From assembly GCA_023249255.1 (NCBI GenBank), contig JAHFCY010000075.1:1-10834 (forward strand): 10,834 nucleotides of DNA. The letters are read 5' to 3'. Position numbers and translations under genes: made by a program. Origin of the DNA: Candidatus Lindowiibacteriota bacterium. GTDB lineage: Bacteria; Lindowbacteria; 2-12-FULL-62-27. This document shows, one piece after another, positions 1 to 5,949 of the stretch. The notes below the pieces were generated by a model. It was given only the letters and a program-made list of their open reading frames with translations, had not been told where the DNA came from and did no database searches. Each line of letters starts with the position of its first letter. Within the stretch, counting starts at the first letter, position 1.

Positions 1-1939
1 TCGCAGCGGGACCCGCCAGCCTCTCAATTTCGGAACACAGCGACGCATAACGCCGGACTGTTTCGGCGAATCCATGCGTGCGTTTCAGGGCGAATACCCG
101 GCCCGGCTGAACCAGCAGGAACTGGAACATGCGCCCGCCGGCACGGACGCGCTGGAGGGTTTCCTCAAGTTTTGACTCAAAGGCCGCGGTATGCAGGACG
201 CCGGTCAGCGTGTCCCGTACTTTGAGAAATCCGAACTGCCGTTCACGGCGTTCGAGCACAAGCCGGATCTGAATGAGGGTCCGGATCCGGTCCAGAATCG
301 ACAGCGATTCGCATGCCAGCGGCGACCGAAACGTCAGGCAGAACAGGGCAAACGGCTGCATGGAAGGCGATGCCGACAGAGCCAGCACAACCTCCGCGCC
401 GATCGGTATCTCGCCGTGCGCGTCCCGGATGGCGGTCAAATTTCCTTCTATTCGAAGCATGTCCTCGCCAGTTTCGATCACGCGGGACTGGGCGGGCGTT
501 GGCGCTTTCCATTCACCCGCCGCGCTGTCCCAGGATCGAATTCCAACGGATACGTCTCTGTCGGCCTGAATTTCGAACACGTCGGCCGAAACCGAAAGCC
601 GCGCCCGGATTGTGTCCAGCGCCGCATCAATCGACGGTTCGGTGAAAATCTTTTCGGCTGCGGCCGGTACCGCATCCGCGAGCGCGCACGTTTTTTCCAT
701 CCGGCTGTATTCGATGGCGCGGCCGACTCCGGTGGCTGCGTGCTGAACGAGTTCGCCGATCGCCGTCTCGTGAAACGCGTTGAATGCCCGGCGATGGTCT
801 GATTCGAGCAACACCACGCCGACCACCTGCGAGTCAAACACAAACGGCGATGCCAGCATCGATCGCATCGTCACGCCGTTCTGTCCCGTTGCCAGCGACA
901 TGAGGCCGTTTTCCCAGACGTCGTCCAGACGGATCGTTTTTTTGGTTCGCGCGACCAGCTCGACGTAGCGGTCGATCATCTTCAGGCTCCGAAACCGCAC
1001 GATCGACGGATTGGCCATCGGCTCGCGCGAGAACGGAATGCGCCCGGCGGTCTGAGTTTCAACATCGTCAAACACGACAAACGTCACACGGTCCGCCGGA
1101 AAAACGTCCTTCGCCAGATTGCAGAGGCTGTCGGCAACCTGTTCGACCGATACGCCCGATTTGGCCATCCGCTCCGTCATGGCTTTCAGCGTCCGATCCT
1201 CCTCAAGACGCATCAGGATCGATTCCTCGCGCTGAACGCGCACGAGCAGGTCCGAAAGCATGTTGACCAGATGCCGGATTTCATCGATCCGGGCCGAAAA
1301 AGAGTCGGCCGCCGTTGAATCCAGAACCAACGCGCCCAGCCGCCGGTCCGCTGTTTCCAGCGGCAACACGATCACGGACCGGATGTCCTCCGGCCCCGAA
1401 TAGTAACCAAGAAGTTTTGCGTCGCCTTTGAAATCGGCGTAGTGAACCGTCTTGCCTGACGACAAACAATATCCGACCACGCCGTCGCCAACCGACAGCA
1501 CCGCATCTTTTCGAAAAACTTCCGACCCTGTGCTGTACAATCTCGGGTACGCCAGCCGCGTCTCCGCGTCAAACTCAAACAGAGCCGCAGAATGAAATGG
1601 CGTCATGCGTTTGAGCAGTAGAAAACACTCGCTGAGCGCTTCAAATCCCTCGCGCCGCGTGGTCGAGAGGCTCGGATTCGGAAACATCCATCTCCGGTCC
1701 GTTCCCTCGACGCCGCTTGCGCCGGGCTGATTTTCTTCAGAAGAACGTTTATTGAACAGGAAGGCGGCTGCCTTCCGCGTGAATTCACGATATTTGGCGA
1801 CCACCATTGAATAATGCCGAATGCCGAATACAACTGCGCCTGCGACCGCCAACCCCAGAACCGTCCACAGCACGCCGAGCGTCAAAAATCCGATCCCCAC
1901 AACCACCACCGCAGCATAATACGCCCACATAGACCACAT
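1..1939 (-). CDS. Membrane-anchored double-GAF protein with divergent GGDEF-like C-terminus (3' end outside window)
   Basis: A continuous minus-strand frame of about 646 codons runs from ATG at 1939 to the left edge. Residues about 6-40 are hydrophobic and free of charge, so one or two membrane segments anchor the N-terminus. Residues about 95-235 and 265-420 read as GAF sensory domains. The second ends in the usual pattern: a basic-free beta pair with GVVLLES, then an FHE...L-helix closing with AIEYSRME. From residue 575 the sequence RDTLTGVLHTAAFE matches the start of a GGDEF domain. The strand that normally carries the metal-binding Asp (LLxxDxDxFK) reads LLVQPGRVFALKR, so this copy lacks that Asp and may be catalytically dead. 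The GGDEF motif itself lies outside the window. The start is supported by AGGAG at 1949-1953, nine bases upstream; a second in-frame ATG lies at 1930. Likely role (inference): cytoplasmic signal sensing. The ligand is unknown. Confidence 0.8.
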   Translation of the reverse strand, partial: MWSMWAYYAAVVVVGIGFLTLGVLWTVLGLAVAGAVVFGIRHYSMVVAKYREFTRKAAAFLFNKRSSEENQPGASGVEGTDRRWMFPNPSLSTTRREGFEALSECFLLLKRMTPFHSAALFEFDAETRLAYPRLYSTGSEVFRKDAVLSVGDGVVGYCLSSGKTVHYADFKGDAKLLGYYSGPEDIRSVIVLPLETADRRLGALVLDSTAADSFSARIDEIRHLVNMLSDLLVRVQREESILMRLEEDRTLKAMTERMAKSGVSVEQVADSLCNLAKDVFPADRVTFVVFDDVETQTAGRIPFSREPMANPSIVRFRSLKMIDRYVELVARTKKTIRLDDVWENGLMSLATGQNGVTMRSMLASPFVFDSQVVGVVLLESDHRRAFNAFHETAIGELVQHAATGVGRAIEYSRMEKTCALADAVPAAAEKIFTEPSIDAALDTIRARLSVSADVFEIQADRDVSVGIRSWDSAAGEWKAPTPAQSRVIETGEDMLRIEGNLTAIRDAHGEIPIGAEVVLALSASPSMQPFALFCLTFRSPLACESLSILDRIRTLIQIRLVLERRERQFGFLKVRDTLTGVLHTAAFESKLEETLQRVRAGGRMFQFLLVQPGRVFALKRTHGFAETVRRYASLCSEIERLAGPAA

Positions 1940-2021
1940 GCAAAAAGACTCCTTTCCTCTTGCATCCACAAGAATAGAATTCGCTCAATCTCCTATCCTT
2001 TTTATCGGCAGAACGCCTGTT

Positions 2022-2027
2022 TATATA
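2022..2027 (-). promoter_or_regulatory. Possible -10 element upstream of the GAF protein
   Basis: TATATA on the minus strand, about 80 bases before the ATG at 1939, inside the most AT-rich stretch of this 123-base gap. The best upstream partner is a poor TTCTGT at 18 bases, so only the -10 is suggestive. The position downstream of the preceding operon's terminator (2063-2106) is right for an independent promoter. Confidence 0.3.
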
Positions 2028-2062
2028 AGTAGAATGTGCTTTCAGACAGAAGAATTTTCCCG

Positions 2063-2106
2063 AAAAAGCCGGCGGCAGGTCGAAACCTGGGAGCAAGCCC
2101 GCCAGC
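2063..2106 (-). terminator. Intrinsic terminator of the pilus-platform-like operon
   Basis: Read on the minus strand, GCTGGCGG (2106-2099) pairs with CCGCCGGC (2075-2068), with one G-U pair, and is followed directly by five T residues (2067-2063). Inside the stem is a second perfect 5-bp hairpin, CAGGT-TTCG-ACCTG (2089-2076), with a UUCG tetraloop. A nine-base unpaired bulge (2098-2090) lies on the 5' side only. It sits about 20 bases after the stop codon of the last operon gene and before the promoter region of the GAF gene. Confidence 0.65.
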
Positions 2107-2128
2107 AGCTCAGGTTTAAACCTGAGCT
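2107..2128. repeat. Perfect 22-bp palindrome overlapping a stop codon
   Basis: The half-site AGCTCAGGTTT is followed immediately by its exact reverse complement, so the two-fold axis falls in TTTAAA. The left part covers the last bases of the stop codon (2127-2129) of the small gene on the minus strand. It abuts the terminator hairpin at 2063-2106. As DNA it could be a binding site. As RNA it could only form a hairpin after losing pairs at the centre. Confidence 0.7.
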
Positions 2129-2399
2129 ACGGTGTTACGAAAGGATTTCGGATCGGATTGGAGGACGGTTCGGCGGCGGGGGTGGCAGACTTCTGCTTCG
2201 TTTCGCGCTCGACAAGATCCATCTGGCGGCGCATGGAGGCGGAAATGTCCTGAAGATGCTGGACCCAGGGTTCGAGCTGGGGATCTGACCGGTAGGACGC
2301 CGAAACACTCTGTGCGTCGGCCGTCCGGACAAATCCGTACAGATAAACCGCCCAGGACGCCGCGAGGATCAGACACACAACCGCGATAATTTTTTTCAT
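2127..2399 (-). CDS. Small membrane-anchored protein, possible minimal PilP/GspC-like subunit
   Basis: A 90-residue protein. Residues 3-24 form one hydrophobic segment after a KK start, giving an inner-membrane anchor with the rest outside. A polar, probably helical stretch follows (residues about 45-70), then a Pro/Ser-rich tail ending in IRNPFVTP. The ATG overlaps the stop of the upstream PilO/GspM-like gene in an ATGA junction, so the two are translationally coupled. In type IV pilus and type II secretion loci the gene after PilO/GspM often encodes PilP or a GspC-like lipoprotein/linker that carries an R-D/N-P-F motif. The RNPF tail and the position suggest the same job here. The beta-sandwich domain of PilP is absent. 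The function is inferred from context and motif only. It is the last gene before the terminator. Confidence 0.7.
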   Translation of the reverse strand: MKKIIAVVCLILAASWAVYLYGFVRTADAQSVSASYRSDPQLEPWVQHLQDISASMRRQMDLVERETKQKSATPAAEPSSNPIRNPFVTP

Positions 2400-2893
2400 G
2401 CCACCCTCGGAACCACCGACAGCGTCAACCTTACGCGCCCGCGGTCAGCCCGCTCCATCTCAAAGCCCTCGACGCGCGGCAGATCGGCGCCAGCGACCGT
2501 CAGAAACTTCAGTATGTTTTCGTAAGATCCCTCCAGTTCGATGTGCGACGCCGAACCGGCCTGCCGGTAGGACACGAGTTGAACGGCGGTTCGGTTCATC
2601 GCCGTCACGATGGACGGTGGGAGTGCAGGCGCAAGTTTGGCGGCGGTCTCGGCCGATTGAACCGCCTCCGCGGCGGCGGCCGGGCCGAACATCTTCACGC
2701 GCAACGCCATCTGGAGCGTGGAGATGTCCTCCAGTGTTTCGTGCGCGCGCGTGAGAAGCGCGATGTCTTTTTTCTGGGATTCACGAGCTTGGATGATCGA
2801 CCGCGCAAGAAACGCCCACTGCCGGAGATAGACTCCTCCGAGAAAGACCGCGAGCAGGGCGATCGGGATCCAGATGCCGAGAGTTTTACGCAT
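2396..2893 (-). CDS. PilO/GspM-like inner-membrane assembly protein
   Basis: A 165-residue bitopic protein. Residues about 7-25 are a membrane helix. Residues about 30-60 are charged and heptad-like (short coiled coil). Residues about 80-165 look like the ferredoxin-like periplasmic domain of PilO/GspM, including the typical LEGSYENILKFL strand-helix and a final RVRLTLSVVPR strand. Members of these families are usually 160-210 residues, so it is full length. In type IV pilus and type II secretion systems this protein dimerises with PilN/GspL to form the inner-membrane platform. Its ATG lies in an 8-base overlap with the stop of the PilM-PilN-like gene, and its own stop overlaps the next ATG by four bases. 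The assignment rests on architecture and gene order rather than an invariant motif. Confidence 0.75.
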   Translation of the reverse strand: MRKTLGIWIPIALLAVFLGGVYLRQWAFLARSIIQARESQKKDIALLTRAHETLEDISTLQMALRVKMFGPAAAAEAVQSAETAAKLAPALPPSIVTAMNRTAVQLVSYRQAGSASHIELEGSYENILKFLTVAGADLPRVEGFEMERADRGRVRLTLSVVPRVA

Positions 2894-4361
2894 GAGATTT
2901 TTCTCCGAGCGGCGAAATCAGGATTTTGAACCTGTAGGTCACGCCGTCGGCATCCAGTTTCATCTCATCCATCGTCGCCGCACCGGCCAGCCGTGACGAC
3001 AGCCGGCTGACCCACGCGATCGCCTTTTCGGGCAAGCGCGTCTGGCCCGAGATCATGACCTGTCCGCCCGCTCCCGCCCTCGCCCGGATGCCCTTGTACC
3101 CCTGGGCCGGGCCATCAGAGGGTTCGATGCCTCCCGTGATGCGGTCCAGCCACACGCCGGCGGGAACGCTTTCGGAAATCATCATGAAAAATTCCGGCAG
3201 GGACTCCATGATCTGTTGATCAATCCGGGCGGAGGGCGGCCGCTGTTCCGAAAATTTCACGAGACGCTCAGCCACCGGAAGAATTCCCCGTTTGGCGTCG
3301 ACCTCCTCGCGCAGATCCCGGATGCGTCGCGTGTCGGATTCGAGATCGGCCCGGAGAGACTGGACGCGGGCGCCGACATACGCGTTCAGCGTGACGAACG
3401 ACAACACCAGCATGGCGGCCATCGATCCATACATGACCAGATCATACGCGTCAAAACGCCGGGCCGCGACGGCCTTCGGCACGCCGGTGAAATTCAATTC
3501 GGCGTACGACGCATCAGCCGACGCCACCGCGGCGCCGACGGCGAGGATCGCATGGTCCGCCGCAAGACCTTCCGGCAGGATCAGACCCATTTCACGGGGA
3601 ATATTCAGATAATCAATCAGCGCGACCGGCACAATCTGCCGCGCGTCCGCAACAAAATCGCGCGTTGTCGGATCACCCAAAATGAAAACCTGATCCGCCA
3701 TTCCGCCAAGTCCTTCCTTCTCCATGTGCCAGGTGACGCGCTGAAGAGTCTTTCGAAAGCGGATTCGTGTTTCGGCCGCGTCCGACCGGTGCACGTCGTC
3801 GAAGACATTGACCAGCACGCCGTCCCGAAACGCCACGTACCGCGTCGTGCGGGATCCGACCAACACCGCCAGAGTCCTTGGCGGCAGATTCGGCCGCACG
3901 GCCCGGATCGCCGCGCCGAGCGCGACCGACGGCGGAACTACGCCTTCGATTTTTGGAAATGATGCGTCCGACCGACGGCGGGCGAGGAATTCCTCCATCC
4001 GGTCCGCGCGGGTTCCATGAAACAGAGTTTCGCCGGCTTCGATGCGCGACGCAAATCTCAATGCCAGCGTCTGAGACTCGGGAACCGGCACGATGTCTGT
4101 CCGGTTGTACCGGATGTACTCCGCCTCCCGGCCGGAAAATTCAGGCGGGATGACGGCGCGGCGGGCAAAAAACCGCAGAGGCTCCAGGAGAACCGCCCAG
4201 CCTTCATGGCCGGCAGGGTCGCTCAAAAGATGTGCAAAAGACTTGCCGGCGCGGACGGAGACCGAGATGCCGACCAGACGATCTTCCGACACGGCCACGC
4301 CAATCCGACGGCGGCGGCTCTGAATCCAGCGTTCCGGATCAAACAGTTGGGCCATTCCCAT
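2886..4361 (-). CDS. PilM-PilN fusion / GspL-like assembly platform protein
   Basis: A 491-residue protein from ATG 4361 (a second ATG is at 4355). Residues about 15-295 resemble the cytoplasmic actin-like PilM/GspL domain: an RIGVAVSEDRLVG first strand, the VLVGSRTTRYVAF phosphate-loop-like hairpin, VFILGDPTT, and a closing ILAVGAAVAS. A membrane helix follows at about 308-328, then a charged coiled coil (about 330-370). The C-terminal domain (about 375-491) is PilN-like, with PAGVWLDRITGG and a final MKLDADGVTYRFKILI strand. This cytoplasm-membrane-periplasm order is that of GspL, or of PilM fused to PilN. It is followed by PilO/GspM-like and small RNPF genes. No ATPase, secretin or pilin gene lies in the window. 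An upstream ATG at 4430 would also be in frame, but it lies before the promoter and is rejected. Confidence 0.8.
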   Translation of the reverse strand: MGMAQLFDPERWIQSRRRRIGVAVSEDRLVGISVSVRAGKSFAHLLSDPAGHEGWAVLLEPLRFFARRAVIPPEFSGREAEYIRYNRTDIVPVPESQTLALRFASRIEAGETLFHGTRADRMEEFLARRRSDASFPKIEGVVPPSVALGAAIRAVRPNLPPRTLAVLVGSRTTRYVAFRDGVLVNVFDDVHRSDAAETRIRFRKTLQRVTWHMEKEGLGGMADQVFILGDPTTRDFVADARQIVPVALIDYLNIPREMGLILPEGLAADHAILAVGAAVASADASYAELNFTGVPKAVAARRFDAYDLVMYGSMAAMLVLSFVTLNAYVGARVQSLRADLESDTRRIRDLREEVDAKRGILPVAERLVKFSEQRPPSARIDQQIMESLPEFFMMISESVPAGVWLDRITGGIEPSDGPAQGYKGIRARAGAGGQVMISGQTRLPEKAIAWVSRLSSRLAGAATMDEMKLDADGVTYRFKILISPLGEKSHA

Positions 4362-4371
4362 GGACTCTGTG

Positions 4372-4400
4372 ATTGTACCGGCCGGTGGGCAGGCAGTCAA
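4372..4400 (-). promoter_or_regulatory. Sigma70-type promoter of the PilM-N/PilO operon
   Basis: On the minus strand TTGACT (4400-4395) and TACAAT (4377-4372) are separated by exactly 17 bases. Each matches the consensus at five of six positions. Transcription should start near 4365, only 4-10 bases before the ATG codons at 4361 and 4355, so the message would be leaderless or nearly so. This agrees with the lack of any Shine-Dalgarno sequence there. Confidence 0.65.
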
Positions 4401-4402
4401 TT

Positions 4403-4408
4403 TATGAT
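4403..4408 (+). promoter_or_regulatory. Possible -10 element for cobO
   Basis: TATGAT on the plus strand, 12 bases before the ATG at 4421. No good -35 lies 16-18 bases upstream; TTGTAC at 4373-4378 is too far. It lies back to back with the strong divergent promoter at 4372-4400, so polymerase binding on one strand could interfere with the other. Confidence 0.3.
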
Positions 4409-4420
4409 AGTCTTTCCGGC

Positions 4421-5020
4421 ATGCGGACAAAGGAACAGGATGACGTGACGCGCGACACGATCAAACAGAAAATGAAAATCAGCGCGCAAAAAAAGGATAA
4501 ATCGCTGGTCATGGTCTTCACGGGCGACGGCAAAGGCAAGACATCGGCGGCCGTCCTCATGGCGTTTCGGACCGTCGGGCACGGCCGCAAGGCCGCAGTC
4601 GTGCAGTTTATGAAAAATTCGAAGGATTTCAAATATGGAGAACGGATGATCGCCGAAAAACTCGGCGGACCCGATTTTTTCACGATGGGGGCGGGATTCA
4701 CATGGGACACCAACAACCGCGGCCTCGACATCCAGACGACGCTTAAGACTTGGGAAAAATGCAAGGAATGCGTGACGTCGGGAAAATACAGACTCGTCGT
4801 ATGGGACGAAATCAATTACGTCATCGATTACGGCTTTCTGCCGCTCGATTCCGTCCTCGAATTTCTGCGCAAGAAACCCCCGAACGTTCACGTCGTCCTC
4901 ACCGGCCGGAACGCCAAACCGGAACTTGTGGCGCTCGCCAATCTCGTCACCGAGATGAGGGAGATCAAACACCCCTACAAACTGGAGGGAATCCTCGCCC
5001 AGAAGGGAATCGAGTACTAA
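4421..5020 (+). CDS. cobO: Corrinoid (cob(I)yrinic acid a,c-diamide) adenosyltransferase, CobO/CobA/BtuR family
   Basis: About 199 residues. This enzyme transfers the 5'-deoxyadenosyl group of ATP to cob(I)alamin or its precursors in adenosylcobalamin synthesis or salvage, in the cytoplasm. The P-loop GDGKGKTSAAV comes straight after a VMVFT strand. It is followed by GHGRKAAVVQFMK, the Walker-B-like VVWDEINYVIDYG, a VVLTGRNAKPELV strand-helix and the family's closing GILAQKGIEY. Length is normal for the family. The start is uncertain: ATG 4421 has no Shine-Dalgarno, while GTG 4445 has AGGA four bases upstream and would remove eight residues. No other cobalamin gene is in the window, so it may serve salvage or be unlinked from the pathway. 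The reading frame extends upstream to 4373, but that start lies before the likely -10. Confidence 0.92.
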   Translation: MRTKEQDDVTRDTIKQKMKISAQKKDKSLVMVFTGDGKGKTSAAVLMAFRTVGHGRKAAVVQFMKNSKDFKYGERMIAEKLGGPDFFTMGAGFTWDTNNRGLDIQTTLKTWEKCKECVTSGKYRLVVWDEINYVIDYGFLPLDSVLEFLRKKPPNVHVVLTGRNAKPELVALANLVTEMREIKHPYKLEGILAQKGIEY

Positions 5021-5649
5021 CTTCTTCTGCGGGACCGCCACGTTTCGATGAGGATCGGAAGAAAACTGACGAAGATCACGGTCAGGACAGCCTTTTCCAG
5101 ATTTCGCTGAACCACCGGCACGCTTCCCAGAAAATATCCGAGAAGCGTCATGCTCGACACCCAGAACACGCCGCCAAAAATGTCAAACGCCAAAAATCTC
5201 GCGTACCGCATCTGGGCCACGCCCGCCACAACCGGCGTGAACGCGCGCACGATCGGCACAAACCTCGCCATCACAATGGCCTTGCCGCCATGCTTTTCAT
5301 AAAACTCTTTCGTCCTCTGAAGATGTTTCCTTTTGAAAACCCGGCCGTCCTCCCATCCGTAGATGGCCGCGCCGACCCGCGTGCCGATCCAGTAGCCGAG
5401 ATTGTCCCCGGCGATGGCGGCGATGGATAGCATCGCGATGAGCAACGGCAGATGCAAATGCCCGAAGGCGGGAGAGGCCACAAACCCGGCCATGAACAGA
5501 AGCGAGTCGCCGGGAAGAAAAAATCCGAACATGAGTCCCGATTCCGCAAACACGATACCCACCAGAACCACATATCCGCCGGCGGTGATCATCTCCTGCA
5601 GACCCGAAGGCGTGAACAGGGACGTCTTCAGGTGGGCCAGCCATTCCAT
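5017..5649 (-). CDS. DedA-family integral membrane protein
   Basis: A 210-residue polytopic membrane protein. DedA hallmarks in order: a re-entrant-type stretch with ESGLMFGFFLPGDSLLF; GDNLGYWIGTRVG; then the conserved basic signature ARFVPIVRAFTPVVAGVAQM, followed by hydrophobic helices and a basic tail. Family members act as proton-motive-force-linked membrane proteins. Several are now known as undecaprenyl-phosphate or phospholipid flippases; which applies here cannot be told. It lies seven bases downstream of the small membrane protein gene on the same strand, so the two are probably co-transcribed. Its stop codon (5017-5019) interlocks with that of cobO on the other strand (5018-5020). 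The ATG at 5649 has only a weak GGAG about 13 bases upstream. Confidence 0.92.
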   Translation of the reverse strand: MEWLAHLKTSLFTPSGLQEMITAGGYVVLVGIVFAESGLMFGFFLPGDSLLFMAGFVASPAFGHLHLPLLIAMLSIAAIAGDNLGYWIGTRVGAAIYGWEDGRVFKRKHLQRTKEFYEKHGGKAIVMARFVPIVRAFTPVVAGVAQMRYARFLAFDIFGGVFWVSSMTLLGYFLGSVPVVQRNLEKAVLTVIFVSFLPILIETWRSRRRS

Positions 5650-5656
5650 GATCAGA

Positions 5657-5887
5657 TCACACTCCGATCAGGGCGCCGCTCATTTTTTGCGCCAATTCGA
5701 TGGTGGCGATCACCAGATATACGGTATAGGCAACCGTGGCGATCGTGAGAACAATTTTGGCGGTCCTGGAAAATTTTGGACTCCTGTAGAGTAGCGGCAG
5801 GCCAAACGGCCCCAGCACCAGAAAGAGAGACATTACAACCGCCCACGGTTGGTAATACCAGGGAACTTTTTTGTCCGGATTTTCCAT
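5657..5887 (-). CDS. Small two-helix membrane protein of unknown function
   Basis: A 76-residue protein. Residues about 15-33 and 44-64 are hydrophobic helices, separated by a short loop with PLLYRSPKFSRTAK. The WYYQPWAVV entry to the first helix and the LGPFGLPLLYRSPKFS loop resemble the C-terminal membrane part of small uncharacterised proteins that in other bacteria often carry an N-terminal zinc ribbon; that ribbon is missing here. The start at 5887 is fixed by AGGAGG (5895-5900) seven bases upstream, one of the best ribosome binding sites in the window. A longer frame upstream has no such support. It precedes the DedA gene by seven bases, so the two probably form an operon. Confidence 0.8.
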   Translation of the reverse strand: MENPDKKVPWYYQPWAVVMSLFLVLGPFGLPLLYRSPKFSRTAKIVLTIATVAYTVYLVIATIELAQKMSGALIGV

Positions 5888-5909
5888 CTCACGACCTCCT
5901 TTGTTTCCT

Positions 5910-5917
5910 ACTATAAC
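5910..5917. promoter_or_regulatory. Possible -10 element(s) between the divergent 5887 and 5950 genes
   Basis: ACTATAAC gives TATAGT on the minus strand (5915-5910) and TATAAC on the plus strand (5912-5917). The minus reading would start transcription about 16 bases before the ATG at 5887, just leaving room for its AGGAGG. No convincing -35 is present on either strand. Confidence 0.3.
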
Positions 5918-5949
5918 ACGGCAATGCGCCAGCATGTTAGAATTGACGC

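Noticed and set aside
191-802. 203-codon plus-strand open frame at the left end
   Set aside because: It is antisense to the continuous 646-codon GAF/GGDEF-like frame. The Arg-rich product has no domain.
1940-2062. Possible riboswitch in the leader of the GAF protein gene
   Set aside because: The leader is short and AT-rich. I could not find paired elements or a known aptamer core (for example GEMM-type).
3216-3962. 248-codon plus-strand open frame opposite the PilM-N-like gene
   Set aside because: It is an antisense shadow of a gene with clear domain order, operon overlaps and promoter. No start signal was seen.
4362-4430. Upstream ATG 4430 as start of the PilM-N-like protein
   Set aside because: It lies upstream of the strong promoter at 4372-4400, and the added 23 residues contain nothing family-like.
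4397-5041. Long minus-strand open frame (214 codons) opposite cobO
   Set aside because: The plus-strand frame has all CobO motifs (P-loop, DEINYVIDYG, QKGIEY). The antisense frame has no recognisable domain and is a by-product of GC-rich codon use.
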